From: Verrucomicrobiota bacterium
GTDB taxonomy: Bacteria; Verrucomicrobiota; Verrucomicrobiia; Chthoniobacterales; JAFAMB01
Direction of reading: 5' to 3'
Assembly: GCA_019246215.1 (NCBI GenBank)
Contig: JAFAQT010000391.1
Span: 1-33,138, forward strand
DNA length: 33,138 nt
Shown piece by piece: positions 1-9,762 of this stretch. The notes beneath the pieces are model-generated. The model saw nothing but the letters and a program-made list of their open reading frames with translations, made no database searches and was not told the origin of the DNA. The translations under genes and the position numbers were made by a program. Position 1 is the first letter of the stretch. Every line of letters begins with the position of its first letter.

Positions 1-1
1 C

Positions 2-88
2 GAAAAATTCAACGATCTGCGCGCAGGCCAGATTTTATCTGTCCGTAAGGCCTGCGGAAATTTTTTGGAAAGTCGCGGGTTACAGTAA
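2..88 (+). CDS. C-terminal fragment of a protein running in from the left edge (EKFNDLRAGQILSVRKACGNFLESRGLQ*)
   Basis: Open frame from the window edge to TAA at 86-88; composition looks coding. Too short to identify. Confidence 0.35.
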   Translation, partial: EKFNDLRAGQILSVRKACGNFLESRGLQ

Positions 89-262
89 GTAAGTACTGAA
101 GGTTTCCGCGGCTGTAGCAGCCCGGCTGGGGCGCGAGGCAAGTGAACGCCGGCTCTCCGTGGGTTTCTCACCGCACTCGGAGAACGTGGGCAACCTTTGA
201 CAGCGTCGCGATTGCTCCCAAAAAGAGCTTTTCGGGGAACCAACCGTGCATGGCGGTGCATG

Positions 263-280
263 TCGCAAGCCAACTTGCGA
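263..280. repeat. Perfect 7-bp inverted repeat TCGCAAG-CCAA-CTTGCGA
   Basis: Read directly: 263-269 pairs with 274-280 across a 4-nt loop, upstream of the ORF at 339. Confidence 0.5.
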
Positions 281-338
281 TTCAAGAGCTTTGGCTTGTA
301 CTTGCTAAAGTTAGGCCCAACTCTGGATAAGTAATGAT

Positions 339-1217
339 ATGTATCCGGTGGGCTTTGCGGCAGCAACAACTTGGACATGGATGATATTTATGGTGGGGCC
401 ATCTTACGCAGCACAACGTCCGTTAGCTCAATGGGTGCCCCAGGGCACACTCCGAAACGTGCCGGTCCGTACCGATTGTAAGATGACGCGACACAGCGTC
501 GGAGTGAGTCTTCAACCCACACTTTTCTATCCGTACGGCGCAATTTTTCTTTGTCCTGAGCGCCAACGAGAAATCGACTCTCTGCGCCCAGGGGCCTCGC
601 GATTTTTCCTGGTCCACGAGTATGGACATCTTGCTTTGCGCACCAGAGAGGAAGCGGTGGCTGATCGTTGGGCGGCTAAACAGCTGGCGATGGTGCCTTC
701 TGAAATGGGTACTTTGCGAGCGGTCCTCTTCTATTTTGTGGATGAAGGCACCTTCTTTGATCCCTTATATGGCACCGGTTTTGACCGAGCTTTGCGAGTG
801 GCTCGCGCGGCCGGTATCGGGGAGAAAGAATGGCCTTTACCGCTTGTCGCCTACGCCAAAGCTCAGGAACGCAGGAAAGCGAACGGGACAACGATGAGGC
901 TTCGGCTGCACGATGCATACACTAATGCCGCGCAGATGATCATCTGGATTGATGGCCAGCCGGTTGGTGTCTTGAGCAACGTGGATGGGGAGAAGCTTCT
1001 CCAATTGCCGAGGCTGGTTCCCGGGCAACATCTCATTCAAGCTTACCAGGTATGGCTTTATCATAGTGAACCCTCGGGGATGAAGTCCGAGGTTGCGCGT
1101 CGACTGCAAGCGGAATGCGAGTTAACGTCAACGGGCAGAAAACTGGTTGTTCTCAACCTCCGATACAACGGTCCCGACGGTGATATATTGTCGATCCGGG
1201 CAGATGAAGTGCGATAA
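339..1217 (+). CDS. Putative secreted zinc metallopeptidase (HEYGH) with C-terminal PEGA-like beta domain
   Basis: 292 aa; hydrophobic N-terminus; HEYGHLALRTREEAVAD matches HExxH plus a downstream E..AD ligand pattern; C-terminal IWIDGQPVGVL...LVPGQHLIQAYQ resembles PEGA-type surface domains. Confidence 0.7.
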   Translation: MYPVGFAAATTWTWMIFMVGPSYAAQRPLAQWVPQGTLRNVPVRTDCKMTRHSVGVSLQPTLFYPYGAIFLCPERQREIDSLRPGASRFFLVHEYGHLALRTREEAVADRWAAKQLAMVPSEMGTLRAVLFYFVDEGTFFDPLYGTGFDRALRVARAAGIGEKEWPLPLVAYAKAQERRKANGTTMRLRLHDAYTNAAQMIIWIDGQPVGVLSNVDGEKLLQLPRLVPGQHLIQAYQVWLYHSEPSGMKSEVARRLQAECELTSTGRKLVVLNLRYNGPDGDILSIRADEVR

Positions 1218-1324
1218 TGGAAAGCCGCACGCCGGACACCTTGCCTTCAGTCTCCAGTGAAATCCGTGTAGTCTGCAGGTTAGCTCTTGTCTTCGGTTTT
1301 CTGGACTTGGTGCGCTAGCTTTTT

Positions 1325-2479
1325 TCAAGCCGCAAGGAATCCGCGATTCATTGCTCGAAGTTTTTCAATCGCGTTCGGAATTATCTGCAGCGCCCGCTCT
1401 ACTTCCGTTTCTGAATTGAATCGGCTAAAGGAAAATCGCAGGCTGCCCCGCGCGCGTTCATTGGAATATCCCATTGCCTTTAACACGTGGGACGGCTCTA
1501 AGGAGCCCGCTGTGCACGCCGAGCCTGCCGAGCAACAGATTTCTTTTTGGTCGAGAAGCATCAGCATCCCTTCCGCATCAATCCCTTCAATCGCCAGGTT
1601 GGAGGTGTTTGGAAGACGCTGCGTCCGATGACCGTTAATTTGAATCGACGAAACCGTCGCAAAGAGTCCCTGTTCGAAGCGGTCCCGCAACGCTCTGACA
1701 CGACTGTTTTCTTCGTGCATAGCGGACGACGCCAGTTCAGCTGCTCTCCCCAGAGCCACAATCGAAGCGGTGTTTTCGGTTCCACCGCGCCTTTTGTTCT
1801 CCTGGCCGCCGCCGATCAGGTAAGGATTAAATCTTGTTTTACGATTGACGTACAACGCTGCGATACCCTTTGGAGCATGCAGTTTATGGCCGGAAAGTGA
1901 AAGGAAGCTGATCGGAAGCTGCCGGAGATCAATCTCGATCTTTCCGACGGCTTGGACCGCGTCTGTGTGGAAAGGAGTTCCCTTGGAGCGACAAATTTCA
2001 GCGGCTTCTTCCATCGGGAAGAGGGTCCCGGTTTCGTTGTTGGCCCACATCAAGGAAACGATTGCGGTGTCGTCTCGAATCGCTCGTTCGAGATCGTCCA
2101 GACTGATTAATCCACCCGAATCGACATCCAGCCAGGTGACCTCGTAGCCCCTCCTGGCCAGGGCTTCGGCGTGTTTGATGATCGCGCTATGCTCCACTTT
2201 GCTGGTTACCAGATGTCTGCGGTCCGGGTCGGCCAACAAGGCGGACTGTATGGCGCTGTTGTCAGATTCAGTGCCGCAGCTCGTGAAGATGATCTCTGAG
2301 GGCTCACATCGTAACAGTGCTGCGACCTGTTCGCGTGCCGTTTGAACTGCGCCCGCGGCATGTTTGCCGAAAGAATACGCGCTGGAAGGATTTCCGTACT
2401 GATCTTTCAGGTACGGCAACATTACTTGAATCACTTCCGGATCGATTTGTGTCGTAGCGTTGTTATCAAAGTAAATCAT
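1325..2479 (-). CDS. Cysteine desulfurase (NifS/IscS family, class V aminotransferase)
   Basis: Starts MIYFDNNATT; PLP lysine in SLSGHKLHAPKG; catalytic Cys loop CCSAGSACTAGS. The track ORF extends to 2566, but the family N-terminus begins at the internal Met at 2479. Confidence 0.93.
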   Translation of the reverse strand: MIYFDNNATTQIDPEVIQVMLPYLKDQYGNPSSAYSFGKHAAGAVQTAREQVAALLRCEPSEIIFTSCGTESDNSAIQSALLADPDRRHLVTSKVEHSAIIKHAEALARRGYEVTWLDVDSGGLISLDDLERAIRDDTAIVSLMWANNETGTLFPMEEAAEICRSKGTPFHTDAVQAVGKIEIDLRQLPISFLSLSGHKLHAPKGIAALYVNRKTRFNPYLIGGGQENKRRGGTENTASIVALGRAAELASSAMHEENSRVRALRDRFEQGLFATVSSIQINGHRTQRLPNTSNLAIEGIDAEGMLMLLDQKEICCSAGSACTAGSLEPSHVLKAMGYSNERARGSLRFSFSRFNSETEVERALQIIPNAIEKLRAMNRGFLAA

Positions 2480-2487
2480 ACGGACGG

Positions 2488-2862
2488 CTATCGGGTCACG
2501 ATCTCGGGATTGGCAGGTGCAGTCCCGCTCGCGGGCTGCCTCTTTCCTGACAAGACCTCTTTCCATTTCAGATAAAGATTTCTGATATAGAGGGGGAGCG
2601 GCATCAATGTCATGATCACTCCGACCGAATCCCTCCGATAAAACGCAAAATAACTCAGCGCTAAGAGGCTACCCAGGAGGCTGCATTCCCAAAAACCAAT
2701 GGGAATAATGCTTTTTTTCGCACGTTCCGAAGCGATCCACTGGAGGAAGAAGCGGATTGAGAATACGGCGCTTCCGGTCCAGCCGACAATCTTCCAGGGA
2801 GTCACAACGATAAATGCCAACACTGCTGAATGGATCAACCACTCCATTCGGGCATATCGCAT
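2488..2862 (-). CDS. Lipid A biosynthesis N-terminal (LAB_N) domain membrane protein
   Basis: WKIVGWTGSAVFSIRFFLQWIASERAKKSIIPIGFWECSLLGSLLALSYF matches the LAB_N small membrane protein family. Confidence 0.8.
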   Translation of the reverse strand: MRYARMEWLIHSAVLAFIVVTPWKIVGWTGSAVFSIRFFLQWIASERAKKSIIPIGFWECSLLGSLLALSYFAFYRRDSVGVIMTLMPLPLYIRNLYLKWKEVLSGKRQPASGTAPANPEIVTR

Positions 2863-3003
2863 CGATTTGCCGCGTTGACAAGAGAACGGACGAGGGAGCC
2901 GGTCGGCGTGATAAACGCCCTAATTTGCCTCCTGAGAACCGTGCAAGCGGGAGATTTTGCTCACCTGATTCTTCTTCTTGAGTCGGCGCGGTCTGCGGGC
3001 TAC

Positions 3004-3510
3004 TCAAGATTTGTTGATCGGCTCCAGATCGGGATTTTTCGGAGGCGGTGCTATAGATTCGATCGGCCGATCCCCGTCATCATCCTCACCGCCGTGCGGA
3101 TCAAAAAAAAGGTCGAACGCAAGAAAAAGCGCCTTCGAATGGCGGGCGAACAAGACGTTAAAAATCGGCATGGGAACGATCGTCAGAGTGAGGACCAGCC
3201 AAATCGGCAGGTGCAGACAGACATCCAGTACCAGATAAATTATAAGGCCGAGTAATGCTCCCGCGCCGTAGTTGATAGCGAAGATGGAAAGCAGGAAATA
3301 TCCGGGTTCGCGCTCGAAGGGATAACCACAGCGCGGACAACCGTCGAGCGGCATAAACCAATCTCGCAAGGATCGCACCTCAGACCATGGGACGAACATC
3401 GGGCGTCCACCGCACGTCGGGCATCTCAATCTCAAGGCGTTCGACATCATCCGGCGAAAGCGTCTCGCTGAGTAGTCTGGTGGTTCCGTATGATCTATGG
3501 GGGAACCCAT
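3004..3510 (-). CDS. DUF983 family membrane protein
   Basis: LRCPTCGGRPMF...CPRCGYPFEREPGYFLLSIFAINYGAG: two CxxC pairs followed by TM helices, as in DUF983. Confidence 0.8.
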   Translation of the reverse strand: MGSPIDHTEPPDYSARRFRRMMSNALRLRCPTCGGRPMFVPWSEVRSLRDWFMPLDGCPRCGYPFEREPGYFLLSIFAINYGAGALLGLIIYLVLDVCLHLPIWLVLTLTIVPMPIFNVLFARHSKALFLAFDLFFDPHGGEDDDGDRPIESIAPPPKNPDLEPINKS

Positions 3511-3674
3511 GGATGCAGCCTAGTCTCGAAGCGCCAGGGCGCAAGAGGTGACAGCGGAATATTCATTGCTGGTGGGGTCGCGAGATCAAACAACGAGGAC
3601 TCGTTGCCGGGCTGGAATTCTCTTGGTCTCTCTTCTCATTGACCTGTGAACCGGTGCGGGAAAGTATGTGACTC

Positions 3675-4877
3675 ATGCAGGACATTGCCAGAGGGAACCG
3701 TGTTCTCGTGACAGGGCTAGGAGTAATTTCACCCCTGGGCCCGGATACGGACGCAAATCTTCGATCGCTGCTGGAAGGGAAAGATTGCGTGGCCCCGATT
3801 GAGATTTTCGACGTCTCAAGGACACGGTGTAAGACGGCAGGCCAGATTCCCGATGTTTGGCTGGAGAAAGCGTTTCCGCCAGGGCGAGTTTCCGACCGCT
3901 TTCACCGAGGTGCCCGGATGGCTGCGCTAGCGTTGCGGGAAGCCAGTAAAGTCGCCAACGGCGCCAAGCCCGAACTGATGGTCGTCGGGACGACGGTCGG
4001 AGGCATGAGCTACGGAGAGCTCTTTTATCGCCGTTTGCTTGCTACCAAATCCCGGAAGGGCTTTGCCCGGCTAGTGGGTAATTACACTCCGCAAAAACCC
4101 ATTCAGGACGCGCTGGAATTGAACAGATTACGAATCCCCACACAGATTCTCACCAACGCCTGTTCCTCGGGTTCGAATGCGATCGGACACGGATTTGAGC
4201 TGGTGAGGCACGGGCTGCGCAGTTGTGTCGTGTGCGGAGGCTACGAGCCACTGTGCGAGCTTGTTTTTGTCGGCTTTGATTCTCTCCAGGCTGCTACGCC
4301 CGAGAAAATCCGGCCATTTGACAGGAATCGGACGGGATTGGTTCTGGGCGAGGGAGCTGCTTTTTTAATTCTGGAGTCGGAAAGAAGCGCCAACAGTCGG
4401 GGGGCCGTAGCTCTGGCGGAAATGGTCGGCTACGGCGTCTCCACCGACACTTATCATCTGACTCAACCGAATCCATCTGGCATCGGCCCGAAACTCGCAA
4501 TGCAAAGAGCTCTTGATTCGGGAGGTGTGGCAGCGGGTGCCATCGATTATGTAAATGCCCACGGGACCGCGACGATTTTCAATGACGCAACGGAAGGCGC
4601 TGCGATCTCCGAACTTTGCGGAAAAGTTCCAGTCAGCTCGACCAAATCGATGATGGGTCATGCGCTAGGGGCTGCCGGCGCAATTGAAGCGGCATTCTGC
4701 GTACTGGCGTTGCGCGACCAGTTTCTCCCGCCCAACATCAACTTTGTTCAACCGGATCCAGCATGGAAGTTTGAAGTGGTCGCCAATCAGTTCAGAGCCG
4801 CACGCGTGAACTATGCACTCTCGAATTCGATCGGGTTCGGCGGGACGAATGCCACGCTGATACTGAAGCAGACATGA
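3675..4877 (+). CDS. Beta-ketoacyl-[ACP] synthase (FabF/KAS II-like), catalytic triad intact
   Basis: VTGLGVISPLG start; NACSSGSNAIG (Cys), NAHGTAT (His), KSMMGHALGAAGAIE (Lys/His). Confidence 0.92.
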   Translation: MQDIARGNRVLVTGLGVISPLGPDTDANLRSLLEGKDCVAPIEIFDVSRTRCKTAGQIPDVWLEKAFPPGRVSDRFHRGARMAALALREASKVANGAKPELMVVGTTVGGMSYGELFYRRLLATKSRKGFARLVGNYTPQKPIQDALELNRLRIPTQILTNACSSGSNAIGHGFELVRHGLRSCVVCGGYEPLCELVFVGFDSLQAATPEKIRPFDRNRTGLVLGEGAAFLILESERSANSRGAVALAEMVGYGVSTDTYHLTQPNPSGIGPKLAMQRALDSGGVAAGAIDYVNAHGTATIFNDATEGAAISELCGKVPVSSTKSMMGHALGAAGAIEAAFCVLALRDQFLPPNINFVQPDPAWKFEVVANQFRAARVNYALSNSIGFGGTNATLILKQT

Positions 4878-6013
4878 ATTTTTGTATTCAAGGAATCGGA
4901 GCTGTAACCCCTTTGGGCCCTACTGGCCTGGAAACGTGGTTGGCACTCTGCGACGGCCAGCATGCGCCCAGAACGCGCTTCGGAAAAGCGCTCGCCGATC
5001 GAAATTATTTCGCCTGCCCGGTGCCTGGGAAGTTTTTGGGGGGCGCTGCGCGTCAGCCTCGTCTGCGCCGATCCGGCACAATCTCACTGCTTGCAGCGTT
5101 GGCGGGATCTGACGCGTTTGCCGATGCCGGACTGAAACTGGACAGCGGCTTAGGAGATCGAATCGCTGTAGTGTTCGCGATCTGCTCAGGAGGCATCAAT
5201 TACACGCGTCGTTTTTATCACGAGATCGCGACGCAAGGAGCAAATTGCGCAAGCCCGTTGTTGTTCCCCGAAACCGTGTACAATGCTGCGGCGAGCCATC
5301 TGGCAGCTCTGCTCGGCGTCGACGGACAGAGTTATACGCTGGTCGGAGATTCCTCCGTCGGCTTGGCGGCGATTCATTTCGCCACGGAACTCCTGACAAT
5401 GCAACCGCGGCTCGACCGCTGTCTCGTGGTAGGCACCGAGGAAGTAGACTGGCTCTTAGCCGACGCGTTCGCCAGCTGGCGTATGGCGACGAATCGGGAT
5501 CAGTTCGAAGTGTACGGCCGAACAAACGGCACGATTTTTGGAGAAGGGGCTGCCGCGGTCCTGGTAGGACGAACGGGATCCTTAATGATCGCCAAATGCT
5601 CGGCAGGCCTGCCGTTTCATTCACTGAGCGAGACTGAATCCGCCGCGAAGGAGATGTTTTGTCACCTGCCGAGGGAAGGAGCGTTTGAAATGATTGTAAG
5701 TAGCGCCAACGGCACGTTCGCAGACGAAGTGGAGGGAAAGGTGTTCAGCGAATTCTATCCCGCCGTCCCGGTTTATGCTCCTAAACCGGCGTTAGGCGAG
5801 GCACTCGGTGCGGGCGCTCTGCTCCAGGTTGCCGTCGCTGGTTGGGCGCTTCGTCACCAACGGTTGCCGGGAACTCTGAGGGCCGGCTGCAAGCTCCTCA
5901 GTGTAAACCGGGAAACCCGGTCCTTACCGTCTTCCCAGGCCTTGGTGACATGCGTCGGGTTCAATCACCAGGTGAACGCGTTGAAGTTGTGCCTGGTGCA
6001 ATCCGCGTATTGA
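4874..6013 (+). CDS. Catalytically degenerate ketosynthase (KS-beta / chain-length-factor-like)
   Basis: Thiolase-fold similarity to the upstream KS, but the Cys, His and His positions read DSSVG, SANGT and GEALGAG. ATGA overlap with the upstream KS. Confidence 0.82.
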   Translation: MNFCIQGIGAVTPLGPTGLETWLALCDGQHAPRTRFGKALADRNYFACPVPGKFLGGAARQPRLRRSGTISLLAALAGSDAFADAGLKLDSGLGDRIAVVFAICSGGINYTRRFYHEIATQGANCASPLLFPETVYNAAASHLAALLGVDGQSYTLVGDSSVGLAAIHFATELLTMQPRLDRCLVVGTEEVDWLLADAFASWRMATNRDQFEVYGRTNGTIFGEGAAAVLVGRTGSLMIAKCSAGLPFHSLSETESAAKEMFCHLPREGAFEMIVSSANGTFADEVEGKVFSEFYPAVPVYAPKPALGEALGAGALLQVAVAGWALRHQRLPGTLRAGCKLLSVNRETRSLPSSQALVTCVGFNHQVNALKLCLVQSAY

Positions 6014-6046
6014 TCCTGCCCGGCGTTTAAGTAATAGTGGTTTTCT

Positions 6047-6526
6047 ATGCCAAGTAAGCTGGCGGCGGCGATGCTTATCATGGCTACTGTAGTGCTGTTG
6101 CTTGCTGGATGCGAGACCACCCAGGACCAATTTACCCAGTCTCAGGTTCTTGTTAACCAAGCCATCGCGAATGAGCCTGCAGGGAATTATTTTATTGGAA
6201 GACGATTTTACCGAAAAAATTATTTCTTCTGGGGATATATCCGGCAGCCGCGCCAACCGTGGAGGAGCGCTAAGCTTGTCATGTTGAACGAGCAGAAAAT
6301 GCTTGCTCCCGATCGCCAGGCAAATAAGCCCGGTTTCGACAGCAATTTTGAATATCGACTCCAGGGGTACTTGTCAGGGCAAACCGTTTATGAGCCCGCT
6401 TCGAACGGCTTTTATCCAGAATTTGTGTTAACGGGATACAAACTCATATCGAATCACCCTCCTCAGATTTTCCGGGAGCCGAAGGCGATGGACCCGGACC
6501 GACTTTATATCGACAAACCTCAGTAG
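6047..6526 (+). CDS. Hypothetical lipoprotein
   Basis: Signal peptide with lipobox LLLAGC; 159 aa; no recognised family. Confidence 0.75.
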   Translation: MPSKLAAAMLIMATVVLLLAGCETTQDQFTQSQVLVNQAIANEPAGNYFIGRRFYRKNYFFWGYIRQPRQPWRSAKLVMLNEQKMLAPDRQANKPGFDSNFEYRLQGYLSGQTVYEPASNGFYPEFVLTGYKLISNHPPQIFREPKAMDPDRLYIDKPQ

Positions 6527-6561
6527 ATTAAGCGATTCTCGAGAGAGTAGTTTTGAGGAGT

Positions 6562-9500
6562 ATGGGCGAAAGAGACAAGTTCGAGCACTTCGTTATCATG
6601 CGACACGCGGACGGTTCGTTGTGGGAACTCGGCCGGGGCGCCATGGGCGTCACGTACAAAGCCTTCGACACCAATCTGCGGTCAGACGTCGCGCTGAAGG
6701 TCATCAACTCGCAATTTCTGAACAGTGAGACGGCGCGTCAGCGTTTTCTGAGGGAAGCCAGAGCGGCCGCCAGTCTCCGGCATCCGAACGTGGCAACAGT
6801 TTTTCATCTCGGCAACTCTGAAGGAGGGTTCTACTATGCGATGGAGTATGTGGAGGGTGAGACTGTTGATCGACGCGTCCAGCGAGAAGGTCCTTTGGTG
6901 CCGGAACTCGCCCTTAGAATCGTACGACAGGTCTCTCGTGCGCTGATTGCGGCCGACCGTCAGAAACTGGTCCATCGCGATATCAAACCGTCGAATGTGA
7001 TGCTCGTCGCTGACGATGAAGAAGATCACCTGCTGGTCAAGGTGATCGACTTCGGCCTGGCGAAATCGCTCGTTGCCGCAGCGGACCAGTCTTTGACTGT
7101 GTCGATGGGAGGGTTTGTGGGCACCCCGCACTTCGCTAGCCCGGAGCAGTTGGAAGAAAAGGAGATCGATATTCGCTCAGATATCTATTCCCTTGGTGCG
7201 ACACTCTGGTTTACTCTCACCGGCCGTCCTCCGTTTTCTGGTTCGATGATCAGTGTGATCAATCAACACCTGAGCCAACCACTCCCGTCCGACGTTCTCG
7301 CTAGTCTTCATCCGCAGATTGCGGATCTGCTGGAAAGGATGCTCGCAAAGCAGGCCGAGGACCGATTTCAATCGCCGTCGGAGCTCAAGCGGCACATCGA
7401 CGAGATTCTGAGTGACTTGAAGGGGGAATCTCCAACCCTTGCCCCGATGGGAAGGTCCCCCCGTGCTGACGCGCATTTCCCTGGAATAGGGACAGTGGGA
7501 GGGACCAGTAGTTCCGGCTTCGCCACCGGCCAACTGATTCGGGACCGATACCAGATTTTAGGGCAATCATCATTCGATAACAACCTGTTTAGGGCGAAAG
7601 ATCTGCATTCCAATCGCATCGTAACCCTGCGTCCGCTCCCGATGGCGCTCCGATATGAGAAGGAGCGATTCACTCATCTGAGGCAGGAGATCGAACGGCT
7701 TCGAACAATGCATCATCCGAACCTTCTCGAAGTGTTCGGGCTCGAGGCCGACGATCGGTGCTTATTCTTAGTCAGCGAATGGATTAAAGGGTTTTCACTC
7801 CAGGAACTTTTGCGCGTTCGTCGGATCCTCGGGTGGGAGGAAACGCTGCGGATCGCCAAGCCGTTGGCCAAAGTTCTGGACTATGCTGCGGAGCGCGAAC
7901 TGCTGACAACGGGGTTATCATTGCGACACGTTTTCGTCGAAATGCCGCATCTTCCGGAGCCCGTCGAACTTCAGCGAACACCGGTTACGACCTGGCCGCC
8001 GTTTATCGTGAAAGTGGACGCCTTGAGCCTCGGTCAGAATACGCAGAAGAACCTGGCTGAGCCGGCTCAAACGATCGTTGACTCAGGCGGACTCGAATTT
8101 TCCGCAACCCACGTTCAGCAGCTTGCCTGCGTCATCCACGAGCTGTTGGGCGGGGTCAGAATCGGCTCTTCCACAGGCGCATACACTTCCCGCTTGAACC
8201 CGGTGGCCAAATTATCTGAGGAAGGAAATATCATTTTGCGCCGCGGAGCGACTGAGCCGACGCGCTTTACAATCGCGAACGATTTCCTGGCAGAGCTGGA
8301 GGCTGCTGAGGTTCCCAACGAGTCCCTGGTGGCGGTCCCCCCGTCGACTGGCAAGGGCGAGCAATCGGGATTCCCGCGAACGCCAGGTAACGCTCCTTCT
8401 CTTTCGGAACCGCTAGAGGATAACCAGCCGAAAACGTCTCCGGTTTTTCTACGCATACTGCTGACAGTGGTCGGCATGTTTTTAGTCTGCGCAATTGGCG
8501 CAGTCATCGGAGCAAATTTCTTTCTTCGTAAACCTGAGGGACCGCCACCCGTTTCACTGATGGGCAGTGTGACTCTGACAAGCAAACCGGAAGGCGCAAC
8601 GGTGAAATACAACGGGGTAGAAATTGGCCACACGCCGCTAACCTCTTATCCGTTGCCAAGAGGCAAACATGTGCTCGATCTCAGCAGGGCGGGTTATCAA
8701 AGCCGAGCGATTGAGGTGGAAATCATCCAGGGAAGTCTGAACGATCTCGGACTTATCCCCTTGATGCGTGAAGTCGGTCAACTATCGCTTAAGTCGGAAC
8801 CGACGAATCTCCCGATCGAGGTCGTGGATTCGGCACAGAAATCGAGTTTTGGGAACACTCCCATGACCCTCGACAACCTGCCTGTCGGGAATTACACAGT
8901 ACGGATCAAGCGTTCTGGCTGGCCGGACTATGTCCAACAGGTCAACGTGCAATCGAATGCTCCGATTGCCGTCGAGCACACCTTCAAAGGAGTGAATGTG
9001 ACCCTGAAAAGCGATCCCGTCGGCGCGACGATCTATGTGGGTCCTACCGAACTTGGCAAGGCGCCGCTCACGATTGAGCTCCCGCCCGAGCCAGTGGAAC
9101 TGGTGTCTCGAATTGGGGCGCTGGCACCGGTTTCCCGCGAAGTGGTGCCCGATCCAAATGGAAGCACGGTGGTCGAGTTCAAGCATGAATACGGGATCAT
9201 TTCGCTGGCCAGCGATCGCGAAGACGCTGAAGTCACCGTCGGGGGAATCGATCTCGGAAAATTGCCGCTCGAGGGAATTTTCCCGCCTGGGCAACACCAG
9301 ATCGTCGTTCGAGCCCCGGGCGTCCCCAATCAGACGCGGATAGCCGATGTTGCAGCGGGTCAGCGCCTTGCGATGGAAATTAATTTCAGTGTGGCGTCCC
9401 GTGCCGCGGCCAGCATGACCTCAAAGCGGCGTCCATCCGAAGAGGATTCTGGCCTGGATCAAACCTCGAAGCAAGGTCATCAGCGAACCCCGCGACCTGA

Positions 9501-9762
9501 CCAGACGCCAGTCTACCGCACGAAAGAGGATTACGACCGAGCGAAAGACGCCGCTTATAACCGGTTTGACGCTCAGTGGGATGCTCGCAAGAATGCCCTT
9601 AAGCGCGAGAAAGATTATTACGAAGATCAGATTGATCACTCCGAGGGCGCTCCCAAGGAGAGGTGGAAGAAGAAAAAAGAGGATGTGGAGCGGAGAATGG
9701 ACCAGCTGGATGATCAGAAGGATGCCGCCAAGCAGGTGCTAAAGCGTCAGTGGAACGACTAG
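6562..9762 (+). CDS. Serine/threonine protein kinase with second pseudokinase domain, TM helix, PEGA repeats and charged C-terminal tail
   Basis: Kinase 1: LGRGAMGVTYKA, VALKV, HRDIKPSNVM, DFGLAK, GTPHFASPEQ. Second kinase-like region from about 7534, TM about 8443-8526, four PEGA-like units from about 8563. The track ORF uses TTG 6553; ATG 6562 is more likely. Confidence 0.92.
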   Translation: MGERDKFEHFVIMRHADGSLWELGRGAMGVTYKAFDTNLRSDVALKVINSQFLNSETARQRFLREARAAASLRHPNVATVFHLGNSEGGFYYAMEYVEGETVDRRVQREGPLVPELALRIVRQVSRALIAADRQKLVHRDIKPSNVMLVADDEEDHLLVKVIDFGLAKSLVAAADQSLTVSMGGFVGTPHFASPEQLEEKEIDIRSDIYSLGATLWFTLTGRPPFSGSMISVINQHLSQPLPSDVLASLHPQIADLLERMLAKQAEDRFQSPSELKRHIDEILSDLKGESPTLAPMGRSPRADAHFPGIGTVGGTSSSGFATGQLIRDRYQILGQSSFDNNLFRAKDLHSNRIVTLRPLPMALRYEKERFTHLRQEIERLRTMHHPNLLEVFGLEADDRCLFLVSEWIKGFSLQELLRVRRILGWEETLRIAKPLAKVLDYAAERELLTTGLSLRHVFVEMPHLPEPVELQRTPVTTWPPFIVKVDALSLGQNTQKNLAEPAQTIVDSGGLEFSATHVQQLACVIHELLGGVRIGSSTGAYTSRLNPVAKLSEEGNIILRRGATEPTRFTIANDFLAELEAAEVPNESLVAVPPSTGKGEQSGFPRTPGNAPSLSEPLEDNQPKTSPVFLRILLTVVGMFLVCAIGAVIGANFFLRKPEGPPPVSLMGSVTLTSKPEGATVKYNGVEIGHTPLTSYPLPRGKHVLDLSRAGYQSRAIEVEIIQGSLNDLGLIPLMREVGQLSLKSEPTNLPIEVVDSAQKSSFGNTPMTLDNLPVGNYTVRIKRSGWPDYVQQVNVQSNAPIAVEHTFKGVNVTLKSDPVGATIYVGPTELGKAPLTIELPPEPVELVSRIGALAPVSREVVPDPNGSTVVEFKHEYGIISLASDREDAEVTVGGIDLGKLPLEGIFPPGQHQIVVRAPGVPNQTRIADVAAGQRLAMEINFSVASRAAASMTSKRRPSEEDSGLDQTSKQGHQRTPRPDQTPVYRTKEDYDRAKDAAYNRFDAQWDARKNALKREKDYYEDQIDHSEGAPKERWKKKKEDVERRMDQLDDQKDAAKQVLKRQWND

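Noticed and set aside
8115-9297. Minus-strand ORFs of about 170 aa opposite the kinase/PEGA gene
   Set aside because: Shadow ORFs; the plus-strand product has clear domains throughout.
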